A stretch of DNA of 64,000 bases from Pyrocephalus nanus (lineage: Eukaryota > Chordata > Aves > Passeriformes > Tyrannidae). Both the position numbers and the translations under genes were made by a program. Location of the stretch: positions 10,201,001-10,265,000 of the forward strand of contig CM076275.1 in assembly GCA_038380795.1 (NCBI GenBank), read 5' to 3'. Positions 51,401 through 60,009 of this stretch are shown one piece after another (positions within the stretch are counted from its first letter, which is position 1; each line of letters begins with the position of its first letter). Below the pieces are notes generated by a model. The model saw nothing but the letters and a program-made list of their open reading frames with translations. It ran no database searches and had not been told where the DNA came from.

Positions 51401-52754
51401 CCGGTATTCAGAGCATGCCGCCTTATCTCTGAAGAATGGCCCCTCGCTAAGGAAGAGGAATGAGCCTTCCTTCCAGCTCAGCTCTGGTGGCCTTGGGCGC
51501 TTCTTCTGGACCAGATACGCTGACTTGGGTAAGAAAGCAGGGGTCTTACCAGCACAGAATGTAACAGCACTGCTGAGCCCTGATCACACAAGGATCCCAG
51601 TCATGTTTACAGCCTTCAGGAAAAGCCTACAGGCTTTCCTGTGGCTCACATAGCTGTTCTTAGCTCAGTCAGGTGGCTTGGGAAACTGGGGGAGAGAGAA
51701 GAGCAACTGGCGTGAGGCCCCAAGGTGTGCTGGCTGCAAAATGTAGCATCACACCCCAGGGCTGCTGGGTCTCAGCTGACCACAGCCCATCTCTGCTCCA
51801 TTTCTGCACAGCCCTGGAGGCTTTCCAGCAGAAAACTCCCATCCCAGTAGCAGTCAGCAGTGTTTCATTAGCCCAAGAGGTGATCTGTGTGGTTTGCTGC
51901 TCCACAGGACAGGTTCACCACACTGCACATGCACTTTTGAGCCAAACTGATGGCACTGAGACGTGCTGTGGTCGCATTAAGCCTTTCAGTGCTGTCTGAG
52001 CTTTGGCAAGGCCTCCTGCTTTACTCAGTGACCATGTCTCTCAGGGTCTCACTGGACCCTGTCCCTCTGTGGGGTGTAGGGCTGATCTGCAGCTCAGGCT
52101 GCACATGGGCTGCACAGCTTGGCTTGTTCCTAAATTCCTGCTTGTCCTGGTACAGGACACATGAGACACAGACCCCACAGACTGAAGTGAAATGCAACCA
52201 TGCCATTCAAAAATATACACTTAAAATGTTAAGCTGCTGTTAAATTAGGCAGCCTTATTTCTGGCATGTGCTGAATTCCCCAGGCTTTCCAGGGGCACTG
52301 TGTGTTCAGCTTCTGGCAGGGGTCTGGGAGCGAGGCAGGCAGGCACCCCCCCTCCCCACGACCTGTTTCAGCACCTGCAAATTTGGCTGCATCCAGCAGA
52401 TTTTTGCACACCTAGAAAACGAGGCCCAGCTGGGCCCTGCTGCAGCCCCTCTGCCCACAGCTCTTTCCAGTGAGAGAGAGACAGCACCATCCCAATCGCT
52501 TCTGCCATCACTGCTGCATCCAGACTGGCTCTGTGGTAGCAGGGCAATGAGCAGTGCCCTGCTGTGCCTCAGTTTCCATCCCCACCAGGCAGTGAGCATG
52601 CTGGTGCCCCACTCCCTGACCTGGCTGCCTTCTGTCTCTGCCATTCCCAGATTGTGGCACGGAGGAATCCTCCCCAGCTCCCGTGAAAAGCAAGTACGAG
52701 ACCATGGATTTCGATAGCTTGCTGCAGGAGGCCCAGCTAAGCCTGCATCGGTAA
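8820..52754 (+). CDS. PPARGC1B: PPARGC1B, PGC-1beta transcriptional coactivator (12 coding exons, 1014 aa)
   Basis: PGC-1beta is a nuclear coactivator for ERRs, PPARs and other receptors that drives mitochondrial and fatty-acid oxidation genes. Joining 12 exons gives 3045 nt, 1014 residues plus TAA, against about 1023 in human. Order of parts: N-terminal activation region (1-157); nuclear-receptor boxes LKKLL (158-162) and LKELL (370-374); a block [13 protein letters not shown] (about 295-308); [14 protein letters not shown] [12 protein letters not shown] in exon 5; [15 protein letters not shown] (600-614); HCF-binding DHDY (691-694); an acidic run of mostly Glu (about 801-818); a short SR patch (about 839-862); an RRM (about 890-965) with RNP2 VVYIRNL and RNP1 KYGFITYR; and the conserved tail [16 protein letters not shown]. 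All introns are GT-AG. Introns 5-11 (552, 409, 432, 482, 845, 286 and 1122 nt) hold nothing recognisable except a CA run in intron 9. Alternative splicing of exon 4 is known in mammals and would keep frame here. Confidence 0.97.
10327..10392. repeat. Two tandem copies of a 33-bp unit
   Basis: GAGGAGGCTGG..TCCCTCG occurs at 10327-10359 and again at 10360-10392 with a few substitutions. It is a small local duplication in intron 1. Confidence 0.85.
13115..13388 (+). mobile_element. CR1 LINE 3' end fragment
   Basis: This is a 5'-truncated CR1 tail in + orientation. It shows the typical order: TTTAAACTGAAAGAG, GGATGTCTGGAAGAAGTTCTT, AAGTGTTCAAGGC, GTGGAAGGTGTCCCTGCCC, GATGATCTTTAA, and the terminal TTCTGTGATTCTATGA. 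CR1 is the dominant avian non-LTR retrotransposon and has no poly(A) tail, ending instead in ATTCTATG repeats. The copy is too short to encode anything. Confidence 0.93.
15506..15562. repeat. 15-bp tandem repeat, nearly four copies
   Basis: TGAGCCGGGCTGGGC is repeated at 15506, 15521 and 15536, with a variant partial copy at 15551. It is a short GC-rich minisatellite in intron 1. Confidence 0.92.
15890..15908. repeat. Poly(T) run
   Basis: This is a run of 19 T in intron 1, a plain homopolymer with no sign of an associated retroelement. Confidence 0.9.
20380..20690 (+). promoter_or_regulatory. Intronic CpG-rich patch with strong-Kozak short ORF
   Basis: CpG density is clearly raised compared with the surrounding intron. 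An ATG at 20438 in a good context (GCCGGCCATGG) opens a 47-codon frame beginning [17 protein letters not shown] and stopping at 20579-20581. The peptide is not one I recognise. The patch could be an internal alternative promoter or first exon of PPARGC1B, an enhancer, or an unrelated short transcript. A GT-type donor in phase could not be assigned. Confidence 0.25.
21493..21516. other. Perfect inverted repeat with TAAT cores
   Basis: CTTTAATGAG is followed by a 4-base spacer CTGC and then its exact reverse complement. Each arm contains a homeodomain-type TAATGAG site, so a dimeric transcription-factor site or a cruciform are both possible. It lies in intron 1. Confidence 0.8.
23160..23510. 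promoter_or_regulatory. AT-rich candidate enhancer with palindromic CRE
   Basis: This is an AT-rich block in a GC-rich intron. It contains a full CRE palindrome TGACGTCA (23316-23323), several TTAATTA/ATAATTA homeodomain cores around 23168 and 23290-23315, and a 16-bp perfect palindrome ACGTGAATATTCACGT (23487-23502) that overlaps a CACGTG E-box (23498-23503). CREB control is well established for PGC-1alpha. Whether this element acts on PPARGC1B is inference. Confidence 0.4.
23787..24078. repeat. Two CT-rich triplet runs
   Basis: (CTC)/(CTT) tracts lie at about 23787-23840 and 24031-24078, separated by unique sequence. They are homopyrimidine-homopurine simple repeats. Open frames across them are artefacts of Ser/Leu codons. 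Confidence 0.85.
24693..24741. repeat. 21-bp tandem repeat, about 2.3 copies
   Basis: GGCAGGGAGGGCAGAGC is repeated with a short spacer, followed by a partial third copy. It is a minor intronic repeat. Confidence 0.8.
28577..28732 (+). mobile_element. CR1 LINE 3' end fragment
   Basis: This is a short + strand CR1 tail. It contains CCCTGGAAGTGTTTAAGACC, GAGCAACCTGGTTTAGTGG, TGTCCCTGCCCATGGCAGG, GATCTTTAAGGTCCCTTCC and a decayed terminal TTCTAGGACTCTATG. It is a truncated, non-coding relic in intron 1. Confidence 0.92.
28988..29014. repeat. (AGG)n simple repeat
   Basis: This is a run of about eight AGG triplets in intron 1. Confidence 0.85.
33990..34290. promoter_or_regulatory. AT-rich intronic block, candidate conserved element
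   Basis: This is about 300 bases of AT-rich, complex, non-repetitive sequence with several forkhead-like cores (TTGTTTATCC at about 34089, TGTTTATTGTTTGC at about 34212) and TTAATTAC. It contrasts with the GC-rich intron on both sides. Such islands are often conserved enhancers, but conservation cannot be tested here. Confidence 0.25.
34450..34540 (-). mobile_element. CR1-like LINE 3' end fragment, minus strand
   Basis: CCACAGAATCATTTACACTGG, GAAAAGGCCTCTGAGATCATC and GAGTCCAACC are the reverse complement of a common avian CR1 3' end. The piece TTTGAGTCCAACC is duplicated in tandem (34502-34527). It is a short relic with no coding capacity. Confidence 0.75.
36251..36287 (+). other. Short hairpin, 14-bp stem and 9-base loop
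   Basis: CGTGAAGGTGCTGC at 36251-36264 pairs with GCAGCACTTTCACG at 36274-36287. Thirteen pairs are Watson-Crick and one is G.U when transcribed on the + strand. Pairing outside this stem is weak, so it is shorter than a normal miRNA precursor. It could be a structured intronic element, a protein-binding dyad, or chance. Confidence 0.6.
39090..39108. repeat. Poly(A) run
   Basis: This is a run of 19 A followed by GAAAAGAGAAAGAGAG, a purine-rich simple sequence near the end of intron 1. Confidence 0.9.
40304..40477 (+). CDS. PPARGC1B: PPARGC1B coding exon 2
   Basis: It encodes residues 29-86 in phase 0/0, with acceptor ctctgcgcag and donor gtaccc. It includes the near-invariant [13 protein letters not shown] and ELQWC blocks, part of the acidic N-terminal activation domain that recruits histone acetyltransferases in PGC-1 proteins. 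Confidence 0.97.
40478..42942 (+). other. PPARGC1B: PPARGC1B intron 2
   Basis: 2465 bases between GT and AG. It contains an AT-rich patch near 40550-40630 (TATTAATATC, CTGATTAG, CCATTAATTTGC) that may be conserved, and an A-rich simple stretch near 41340-41365. No coding exon or mobile element was recognised. Confidence 0.8.
42943..43155 (+). CDS. PPARGC1B: PPARGC1B coding exon 3
   Basis: It encodes residues 87-157 in phase 0/0. It carries [17 protein letters not shown], the conserved activation-domain block, followed by a Pro-rich linker ending DELSL. The exon begins with two Ile codons where human PGC-1beta has one, so there is one extra codon at the junction. The reading frame stays open past the gtaaga donor for about 100 codons. 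Confidence 0.96.
43156..44967 (+). other. PPARGC1B: PPARGC1B intron 3
   Basis: 1812 bases. It contains a 14-bp perfect palindrome TGTATACGTATACA (43306-43319) and short (TA)n/(TG)n stretches near 43383 and 43977-44020. The first 300 bases stay open in the exon 3 frame. No repeat family or exon was recognised in the rest. Confidence 0.75.
44968..45084 (+). CDS. PPARGC1B: PPARGC1B coding exon 4 (LxxLL exon)
   Basis: It encodes residues 158-196 (39 codons, phase 0/0), the same length as the human exon that is skipped in a shorter isoform. It starts with the nuclear-receptor box LKKLLLSP. Human PGC-1beta has LQKLL and PGC-1alpha LKKLL at this place. The rest is a poorly conserved basic, Pro-rich linker. 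The donor is gtaatt. Confidence 0.93.
45085..46169 (+). other. PPARGC1B: PPARGC1B intron 4
   Basis: 1085 bases, with a short poly(T) run at about 45538-45548. Nothing else was recognised. It ends in the acceptor tctccaaag, which is weaker in pyrimidines near the AG than the other acceptors of this gene. Confidence 0.75.
46170..47286 (+). CDS. PPARGC1B: PPARGC1B coding exon 5 (large central exon)
   Basis: It encodes residues 197-568 plus the first base of codon 569. It opens in a family-conserved way with [14 protein letters not shown], followed by a Ser/Asp/Glu-rich stretch. It then carries [20 protein letters not shown], the second receptor box in [20 protein letters not shown], and [12 protein letters not shown]. 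The segment between these blocks is divergent and low in complexity. In human this region contains a long Glu run that is absent here; the main acidic run of this protein lies in exon 8. The acceptor is tctccaaag and the donor gtgagg. Confidence 0.95.
47839..47875 (+). CDS. PPARGC1B: PPARGC1B coding exon 6 (37-nt microexon)
   Basis: It encodes [12 protein letters not shown] and two bases of the next Thr codon, matching DSPRCLMLALSQS of human PGC-1beta. It is flanked by a strong polypyrimidine acceptor (tgcctttcag) and a gtaagt donor. Phases 1 and 2 fit both neighbours exactly. Confidence 0.93.
48285..48349 (+). CDS. PPARGC1B: PPARGC1B coding exon 7
   Basis: It encodes residues 581-602 with split codons at both ends ([22 protein letters not shown]). 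The [10 protein letters not shown] block is shared by PGC-1alpha and PGC-1beta. The acceptor is ctcctccag and the donor gtaggc. Confidence 0.95.
48782..49562 (+). CDS. PPARGC1B: PPARGC1B coding exon 8
   Basis: It encodes residues 603-862 plus two bases. It contains [23 protein letters not shown], the HCF-binding [35 protein letters not shown], a run of about 17 acidic residues and the SR patch [20 protein letters not shown]. The SR patch is far shorter than that of PGC-1alpha, as is typical of PGC-1beta. The donor is gtacgg. Confidence 0.96.
49379..49429 (+). repeat. PPARGC1B: (GAG)n/(GGA)n triplet tract coding the poly-Glu run
   Basis: This near-pure GAG tract with one GAT and one GAA interruption lies in frame in exon 8 and encodes the acidic stretch. 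Human PGC-1beta also has long Glu runs, but at partly different positions. Such tracts are prone to length change. Confidence 0.9.
50045..50120 (+). CDS. PPARGC1B: PPARGC1B coding exon 9
   Basis: It encodes the split Arg 863 to Ile 888, ending [10 protein letters not shown]. This basic segment precedes the RRM and matches HARKRREKAI of human. The acceptor is cacttcccag and the donor gtaagt. Confidence 0.93.
50556..50600. repeat. Imperfect (CA)n microsatellite in intron 9
   Basis: This is an imperfect CA tract with GTGCAC interruptions, ending in a pure ACACACACACACAC stretch. Confidence 0.85.
50966..51087 (+). CDS. PPARGC1B: PPARGC1B coding exon 10 (RRM, first half)
   Basis: It encodes residues 889-928 plus two bases. 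It contains RNP2 (VVYIRNL) and the [15 protein letters not shown] helix-strand of the RNA-recognition motif. The acceptor is gctttgccag and the donor gtgggt. Confidence 0.96.
51374..51528 (+). CDS. PPARGC1B: PPARGC1B coding exon 11 (RRM, second half)
   Basis: It encodes the split Arg 929 to Leu 980. It contains RNP1 (KYGFITYR), [24 protein letters not shown] and [10 protein letters not shown], all colinear with human. The donor is gtaaga after a split Asp codon. Confidence 0.95.
52651..52754 (+). CDS. PPARGC1B: PPARGC1B coding exon 12 and stop
   Basis: It encodes residues 981-1014 and TAA. The tail [19 protein letters not shown] matches the cap-binding C-terminal block of PGC-1 proteins, with one extra terminal Arg relative to human PGC-1beta. 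The acceptor is gccattcccag. Confidence 0.96.
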
Positions 52755-55700
52755 CAGCCTTAACCTTGGAGGAATACCTCAATACCTCAGTCAAGGCACT
52801 TCCAATATGTTTACGTTTTCAAAGAAATTATTCAGTCTATGGAAAGCGAGAGAGAGAGCGAGAGCACGCACGCGCGAGAGAGAGACTGCTGTCCCTTCTG
52901 ATCGATGTTTACATTGAACAAAGCTGCTTCTGTCTGTGAGTCCCCATGGTGTTGATGTCTCACTGCCACACGTTAGTCCCTCCGCTTCTGACTGGTTGTT
53001 TTAGGGTGAGCCTAGGAGCCCCCCGGCCCCTCTCCCCATCCCGGCCCTCCCCGTGCTCCCGCCGTGGAGTTGCAGCTGTGTTCACCATAACATTTTTTTG
53101 TCTGTAGTGTGTGATGATGAAATTGTTAATTGTGAATAGAATCAGGATTATAAACTAATTTTTAATAGAAGAAGAGAAAAAAAAAGTATATACTTAAAAA
53201 AATGTATTTATGGCTCAGATGTACTGTAATTCAGATTTATTGTACCGCTTCCTTGATTTTTAACTATGCACTGTAATGAGGCACTTGCCACTCAGCAAAT
53301 GGGGGGTCAGAGCAGAGTCCTGGAGCCAACATTCACCTGCCTCCCCCTCTGGCAAACCAGGGTGCTCGGTGGTCATGCTGGGGTCACCCACTTTGCTGTC
53401 AAAGCCATTCTTCTTGCTCATGTGGTCCAAGCCCCCCAGCAGCACCCAAATGCTGAGCTGGGTCCTGGTGCTTGATCGAGCCAGGGCCAGGCAGCTCTGC
53501 AGGTGGGAAGGAGAGGGGTGGAAGAAGGATGCACTACTTCCAGCCAGCACTGCTCCAGCCCTCCGCTGCCTTTGGAGCCAGGAGGGAGAGGTCGGGGGGC
53601 TGGAGCCAGCCAGGCTTGAATCCAGTGGGTCCTGCTGGCACAGCCTGGGGGATGGGTATCTCTGGGTCAGTATGAGGGATGTGGCTTCTCTCCAGCCCCT
53701 CTGATGGCTGGGAGACCAGCTGGGCCGAATGGTTTGCTCTGCTCTCACTTCCAGCCCCTGCAAAGCAAGCAGGGTGAGAAGACCCGTCTGTGATCCCCAC
53801 TGGGCAGCCAGGTCAAAATCCAGAGAGGTGGGAGGGGGCACAGCACCCACATCGAGTGTCTGCTCACCCAGCACCCCCCCGCCCTCCACCCACTACCTGA
53901 TAAGCCATACACTTCCCAGCACCCACTCGGCACCCAGGATCCCTCCCCGTGTCCACCAGTGCCCCCCCAGCACGTTTGCCTGCTCTGCCTCTGGCCTGGG
54001 GCCCTCGGAACTGGATTTAAGGAATGCTCAAGTATGAGATTTGCTTGCGGACTTGCCCTCCATCTCTGGGTGAGTTGGGATGGGGAGAGAGCCCACTTCC
54101 AGCTGGAGCAAACCCCACCATCAGCTGGCCAGAGGCACTGTTTCCTGAGGGAGTGGGAATCTCGCTGCTCCTCAAGCCATTGCCATCGTCTCCTTTTATT
54201 TTTCCTCCCCAGAGACCACTAGGGATTCAGCCATCCTATGTAGATAGAATATTATAGCCTTAACTCTGCCAATAGATAGATTAGAGTCTCTTGGGGTCTC
54301 CCCTCAACACGACTTAGGGGTTTTATTCTCATTTCCTGGCATGGGTATGTTTCGTCTTGCAGGGAGAATGACCAAAACCTTTGAAATTGCACAAGGTGCG
54401 ATGCCAAAAGCCTGAGCCCTGCTGGGATGGCCCCTGGCTCTGGGGCTGTGAGTGCAGCTGGTCTCTGGTGGGAGCAGGAATGCCGGCAGCGCTGACACCA
54501 GCACAGTTCCCTGGCTATTTCTTTCAGGAAAGCCGTGGTTCTGACAACAACCAGCCCGGCAGTGCGAGGGCCCAGAGGCCACCGCAGGGTCCCCAGTCAG
54601 CCACCAGTGACGATCACTGCCAGGGAACAGTCCTTGTGCCATTTCAGCCTCACAGCAAGGTTTGGTGTCTCTCCTGCCACAACCCCCCCCACTTCTCATC
54701 CCACCTTAGTGAACACGAGCAGCTCCGGCCGAGACTGAGCATCTGCTATTGGCAATTGCCTCATTGTAGCTTTGCCTTTTTCTGTCCTAGTATTTCCTCA
54801 CGATGATGATGTTTACATGTGATTGCTATAGAGCTTATGTAGAATGTATATAGCGACACATTTAGGGTGGGTAGTACTGTCCTGTGCTGTGCTGATGTTT
54901 TTCAGAAAACGATCAATCCAAAAAAAAAAACCCAACAAAAAAAACCACAAAAACAAAAACAAAATAGCTAAGTAAGTGGAATTCTTCCATCTCCCACTCA
55001 GCCAGGGGCACCCATGGCTGGGCCCCGCTGGGGATGCATCAAGCGTGGTGGAGGGGAAGGGTTAGTGCAGAGCTGGGGGAGGGCTCCAGCCCACTCCTGG
55101 AGGATCACTCATTCGCTTCCCAAGCACTGGTTTTGGTGTATCCAGATAAAACATTTCACATTGTTTTCCTGCAGCTGGGCACCCCAGGTTGGCCCACAGC
55201 CCCTGCCTGTGCCCAGCTGCTGGATCCTGAGAGCAGTGCTTGGGAAGGGGAGGGCTGGTCCTGCACAGAGCTGATCAGTACTGCAGTAGGGTAGGAAGAG
55301 ATGCAATAAGTGGTCTTCGAGGTGCCTGAAGCCTATAAGTGGGGTTGGGTTTTCTTTTCTTTGGGTTTTTACTTTTTTTTTTTTTTCATTAAATTGGGAT
55401 GATTTGTTTTCCCTCCTCCCCAAGAAATTTTTTCCAGATCTTATGCACTATGCTTAGAGCCCCATGGGCTGTGTGCTGCCTGTCCTGGGGACGTGTGCTG
55501 CCTGCCCCAGTGGCTTCCTCCAAATTTTAGGATTGGGTGAGAGTGGAGAGAGCAGCTCTTCTGGGTTTAGAGTCCCTCATGCAGGGTTTGTGGTAAAAAA
55601 TAAGTTTCCACTTCATTTTTTTTTTTTGGGGGGAGGGAGGGGGGGTTCTTTTTACCATAAAGGTGTCTTTAACTCACAGTGCTCGAGTCTGCACAGGGGC

Positions 55701-57560
55701 AGGAAGGTGGGCTCGGGCACAGGGGCAGGTGAGAGCTCCCTACCTTAGCAGCCTGTGACTGTTTTGGATGCTGACAGGGAAGTGGGGCAGGAGCAAACAA
55801 TGCCTGGGCACTGTGTGTGGGGAGGCAGTCAGTGCTACCAGGAAAGCCAGAGGCACACAGTTTTGCAGGAGCTGCCAGGGAGTGGGGATCCCCCTCGCTC
55901 CAAACGTTGCCTTTATGTCCCACCCAGCCTGTGGCATCAATTTGGGTGCCCCGGGGTGGGTGCAACTCAGAGCTGGGCACTCCAAAAAGGGAACCCTCAC
56001 ACCCCAGCTCCCTGCAAGGGGGCTGTGGGAGAGGTAGGAATGCGGCTTCAAAGAGAAACTGGGAGCAAAAGGGTTTACTTTGGTAGGCAATAAGTCAGGA
56101 GGAGATTTATTTTTTTAAAAATATGTAATTATAAATGTCCCCCAGTTACTTCCTGTGGGTGCTGTGGGGAAATGCTGAATGTGAAGAGTTTCATGATAAA
56201 ATGCCCCTTTGCTTGTTTTGCACAGGTTTGCCCCAGAAAAGCTCATTGTTCAGGGTGGGATACTGGGTTCCTGGCTGGAATCCTGTGGGTCCCTGAGGCT
56301 CCACAGGAAGGAGCAAATGTTTCTGAGTGTGTGGGCTGAATGCAGAGGACAATCCCAGGTTTTAGGTTCGATGCTGCCCCAAAGAAAATGTTTATCCCGA
56401 TTCCTCAGCGCAGCTGGCTGGGCTGCACATCTTGAATGAAGCAGCAGCTCAGTCACCACGTTACAGTTCTGTCTGGTTTCAGCTCTGGTCCATGCAAAGG
56501 AGTATTGCAATTGCAGATCAACACGGTTTTATCCTTTCTTTTTGTTTTCTTTTCCCTCTTCCTGGAGGTATGCTGAATCCTAAGATACATCGGTGTTCGC
56601 AGCTGAACCCGACACCCTTTCTGTTCTAAGCATCGTAGTCCATCCCCGACAATCTCAAGCAATATAGAGCCAAACGCAGCCTTGGGGTTTCATTCCTCTT
56701 CCCTCCCCCTCCCTGGGGTCAGGGGCAGCAGCAGCAGCTTGGCTGCAACACAGAGTTGGGGAGAGAGTGTGTGTATGCATGCGAGAAACAGAGAGAACAG
56801 TTAAATTGATGCATTTCTTGAGAAAGGTGTAAGAATTTCACCTAAAAAGGGGCACATCTGCTTTGTTATTTATGGAAAAAAAAAAAAAAAGCTAAACTCT
56901 GTCTTTTTCTTTTTTTTTTTTTCCTGTTTTTAAGTAAAAGGACACTTCTCATAATTATTTGGGGCCAATTCTGCCTCCCTTGCTCATGCTGAGTAAGGAC
57001 TACTTAACTGCAATTTTCTACTTGCAGAGTAAGTAAAAGTAGCAGAATTGATCCCACTGTGATAAATAATCAAGTTTTTAGTATTTTTTTTTCAATTGGT
57101 AGTGGTTTTTTTATATTTCACTTAATTTTTTCCCCAGTTCCTTTCTGTTGTGTCCTTATTTATGTAATATACTTTAACCTTAAAAGATGGCATGGATTCT
57201 TATGCCTTTCCTTTATTATTATTGTTATTATTTTTAAAAAAAAAAAGAAATTTATTTCTAGTGTGATTTAACTCTCTACCTTCTAAAATAAGAGAACGTT
57301 TTCTTGTATTTTTACATTGTCAGATTCTATAGTTTCATAGATAATTTAACCAAATCGCTCAATGTATTCTCTATATCTATCCAGTGGGTATAAAAGTTCT
57401 ATTTTAAATTGTGTAAATACTTCAGAACTGGCTTCTTTTTCCAGACTCCCCTGCCGCGGAGTTAATTGTTTACATCAAAAAGACTGTAGAATCTCTACGC
57501 TCATGTACTGTAAATAGTGAAGTGATCTGCCTATAAATAAACGATAACATATATACTATA
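52755..57560 (+). other. PPARGC1B: PPARGC1B 3' UTR (about 4.8 kb)
   Basis: There is no coding signal and no earlier canonical AATAAA between the stop and 57536, so the long 3' UTR typical of PGC-1beta mRNAs is the simplest reading. Contents: a GA/CG purine-rich tract at 52846-52885; AT-rich blocks at 53090-53280, 54780-54965 and 56870-57500; A-rich runs at about 54920 and 56877; and T-rich runs at about 55372 and 55619. ATTTA and TATTTAT motifs occur in the AT-rich parts and could mediate mRNA turnover. An ATTAAA at about 55389 could give a shorter form. Confidence 0.75.
57536..57541 (+). terminator. PPARGC1B: Canonical AATAAA poly(A) signal of PPARGC1B
   Basis: AATAAA sits in CTATAAATAAACG and is followed within about 50 bases by T/GT-rich sequence (GAGTTTGTGCTGC, ATTTTAATTTG). 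It comes at the end of an AT-rich block that has the look of a conserved 3' UTR end. Cleavage is predicted near 57555-57565. Confidence 0.75.
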
Positions 57561-59870
57561 AAGTGGAGAGAAAAAACAAAAGAACGAGTTTGTGCTGCTA
57601 TATTTTAATTTGTTAGTGCAAGGCTGTTTGGGGAGGAGGTGTTTTGCTCTGCTGAAGGTGCCCTCCTGCATCTGCCTGGGCAGCTGGACTGTGGGGGCAC
57701 GTCTGGGGCCATGGGGGTGGCAGAACCCCCCAGCTCGCTCACACCAGCGACAGGGATATGGCTCCTGTGGGGGAATATCCCTGTATATTGCTATTTTAAG
57801 TGTGGCTTTTCCCAGTTTAATTTGTGCAGGAAAAGCCAGGGCTCTGTATTGTGGACTTTGGAGCTGTGCCGATGTCACATTGCAGAAGAAACCCTCCTGA
57901 CTGGGAGGGTTAAAGATGAAGTGGGGCATACACTTCAAATTTGCTTGAGTGGGAGTAAGAGAGCAAGAAAAAGTGTGGAAAAGACTCCAGATGGTGATGC
58001 AGCAGCCATACAGCTCAGGATGGCACCTGGACAGTCCCTTGGAAGCAGGAGAGCAGTCCCCCGGGAGCCAGCCTGCTCTCCCAGAGGCACAGCCACTGTG
58101 TCCCAGCACAGGGTGTCCTGGTGTCCTGGTCATCGGGGGAGCCCAGGTTGTGGAAGCAATGGGATGGAAGGCAGCTGCCCTGGAGCATCTGGCACATGGG
58201 AGCCCTGTGCCAGCCCCTGTGAGGGCTCACCAGGTCAGAGAGGTTGCACTGGATTTATCAAGAACGTGCCTTGGTGATGCAGCTGAGCAGGAAGATCCCA
58301 GCATCCTGAAAGGAGCAGGTCTGCAAGGTGCTGAGCTGTCCCAGCTACCAGTTTTTTGCAGGTATGCACCAATTTAGGCAGCAGCTCCACACCTGTCTCT
58401 CTCCAGCACAGTTGGTAGGAGCCCAATGTGGGTCCCTCAGCCCAGCCACAGAGCCAGAACCGGCATTCCACCCCAAACCCAGCCCCTCATCCCTGTGACT
58501 GCTGCAACCTGAGTGGAGAACTGATTGGAAGCCCATTTCCTGCGGCTTTCCAAAACCATCAGGCTTCAGGGCCATCAAACCAGTATTTTTCTGAAATACA
58601 TCAGGCACAGTGACAGTGCCAGGACAGATGAAAACATGAACTTGCAGGGGGGAAATGTGGGGATGCTGCTGAGGCAGCTAGTGCTGATGTGCCCGGAGTG
58701 GGTTCATGCAGGAGCAGAGGCACAGGAGTGGATTCCCAGGCTGGAACACATGAAGGAAAAGTCTGCAGGGAGAGAGACACCCACAGTTTAGGTTTGTCCT
58801 CCCAGCCTGACCTGTGCCTCCCAGGCAGCTTCCTGGAAAATAAACAACTGATATTGTTTATCAAGTATAATTGCTAATTGGGGATAATTTTTGAGAGCAG
58901 ACCTAGAGACTGAAGGGAGATGTTGGTGAATGTCAACATCCATTCAGCAGCTCCATTAGTCCCAGCAATTAGTTCCAACCATTTGGAAAAAGCCAGTGGG
59001 ATAGTTTTCATTTTGGCATAACCTAGTGAGGAAACAGCTCCTTTTCACACAGACAGGCACTGCTTTTGTAGTATCTTACAGGGCTCCTCTCCAGCTGCTA
59101 GAGGGGAGGGAGGCAGTGTTATCTATCTCCTGGGCTAGGCACAGTGTGCCTTGTGAGAGGGGAAAATCAGTCAGTCATGAGCTTTTGTGAACAGGACAGC
59201 TTTGGTCACTGCCACGGGCTAGCTGGCACCTGGCAGGCAGTGTGGGCAGCGGGGTAGCATGGGCAGCACACCCCAGGCTCCTACCCCTGACCAGTGTGAA
59301 ACACCTGCTGCTTGGACTTCATTTCACTGCCCAGTGAGCTGTCCTGGGCTGCTTTTCGGAGCTGCAGCTCACACCTGTGCCTTGAGCAGTGCCAGCCGAC
59401 ACCAAATCCTGCCCTGGTCTCTGCTTCCCACTCCCTGACACAGACCTCAGCTTTGGGCCACTCAAGGTCTGTCCAGGGACTCTGGAGGCTGCACTTTAAG
59501 TAACGGATGCATTTGCCCACTCTCAGCATTTATCAGTCCCAGTTTGTTGTCCAGGTCCATCCAGGTGCCTTTGCAGAGGTGAACAGGGACAGGTTTGGTT
59601 CTTTTGCCCCCTGCCAGCTCGGGGACCTCTCTCCCTGCTGGTCCAGCTGCCCCATGCCCACAGGGACTCTTCCCAGCTTTCCTTCCCGCTCCGAGTCCTG
59701 GCTGCTGCAGCCCGGTGTAAGCAGGTCTGGTGGACTGTTTGCCTTGTTACCCTTCAAGCAGCCAAGCTCCCAGCTCTGAGCTGCTGAACTGAACTCGTCC
59801 TGTGACGGCCAAGGCTTCTGCCGCGTAGCGGGCGAGATGCGGGAAGCTCGGCGGAAGAAAGGGAAGACCC
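57561..59870. other. Intergenic spacer between PPARGC1B and the TRIM gene
   Basis: 2.3 kb of GC-moderate sequence with no coding exon recognised. It contains an AT-rich patch at about 58830-58900 with a stray AATAAA (58839-58844). No CR1 or tandem repeat was seen. Confidence 0.6.
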
Positions 59871-59871
59871 T

Positions 59872-59883
59872 CCCTTGCAAGGG
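59872..59883 (+). promoter_or_regulatory. CCCTTGCAAGGG palindrome (C/EBP-like core)
   Basis: This 12-bp perfect palindrome is centred on TTGCAA, which resembles a C/EBP half-site pair. It lies about 130 bp before the TRIM ATG. Function is inferred from position only. Confidence 0.3.
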
Positions 59884-59941
59884 GGAGGAGGCAGCAGCTT
59901 TTTGCCCGCAGAGCAAACGGGAGGCCCTGCCCCGCTGCCGC

Positions 59942-59951
59942 TTTCAGTTTC
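59942..59951 (-). promoter_or_regulatory. IRF/ISRE-type element in TRIM promoter
   Basis: TTTCAGTTTC is the reverse complement of GAAACTGAAA, an exact GAAANNGAAA IRF element. It is extended by GTTTCC on its right, so three GAAA-type repeats lie in tandem on the minus strand. It sits 59 bp upstream of the TRIM start codon, the position expected for an interferon-responsive promoter or 5' UTR. Many TRIM genes, including TRIM25, are interferon-induced. Confidence 0.6.
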
Positions 59952-60009
59952 GTTTCCCCACCAGTGCCTTGCTCCTTGCTCTCTGCCCTGTTTGCGAGGC
60001 TCGGGCGCC

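Noticed and set aside
59875..60009. N-terminal extension of the TRIM protein
   Set aside because: TRIM proteins start shortly before the RING; the ATG at 60010 has the better context, and the upstream frame covers the IRF element.
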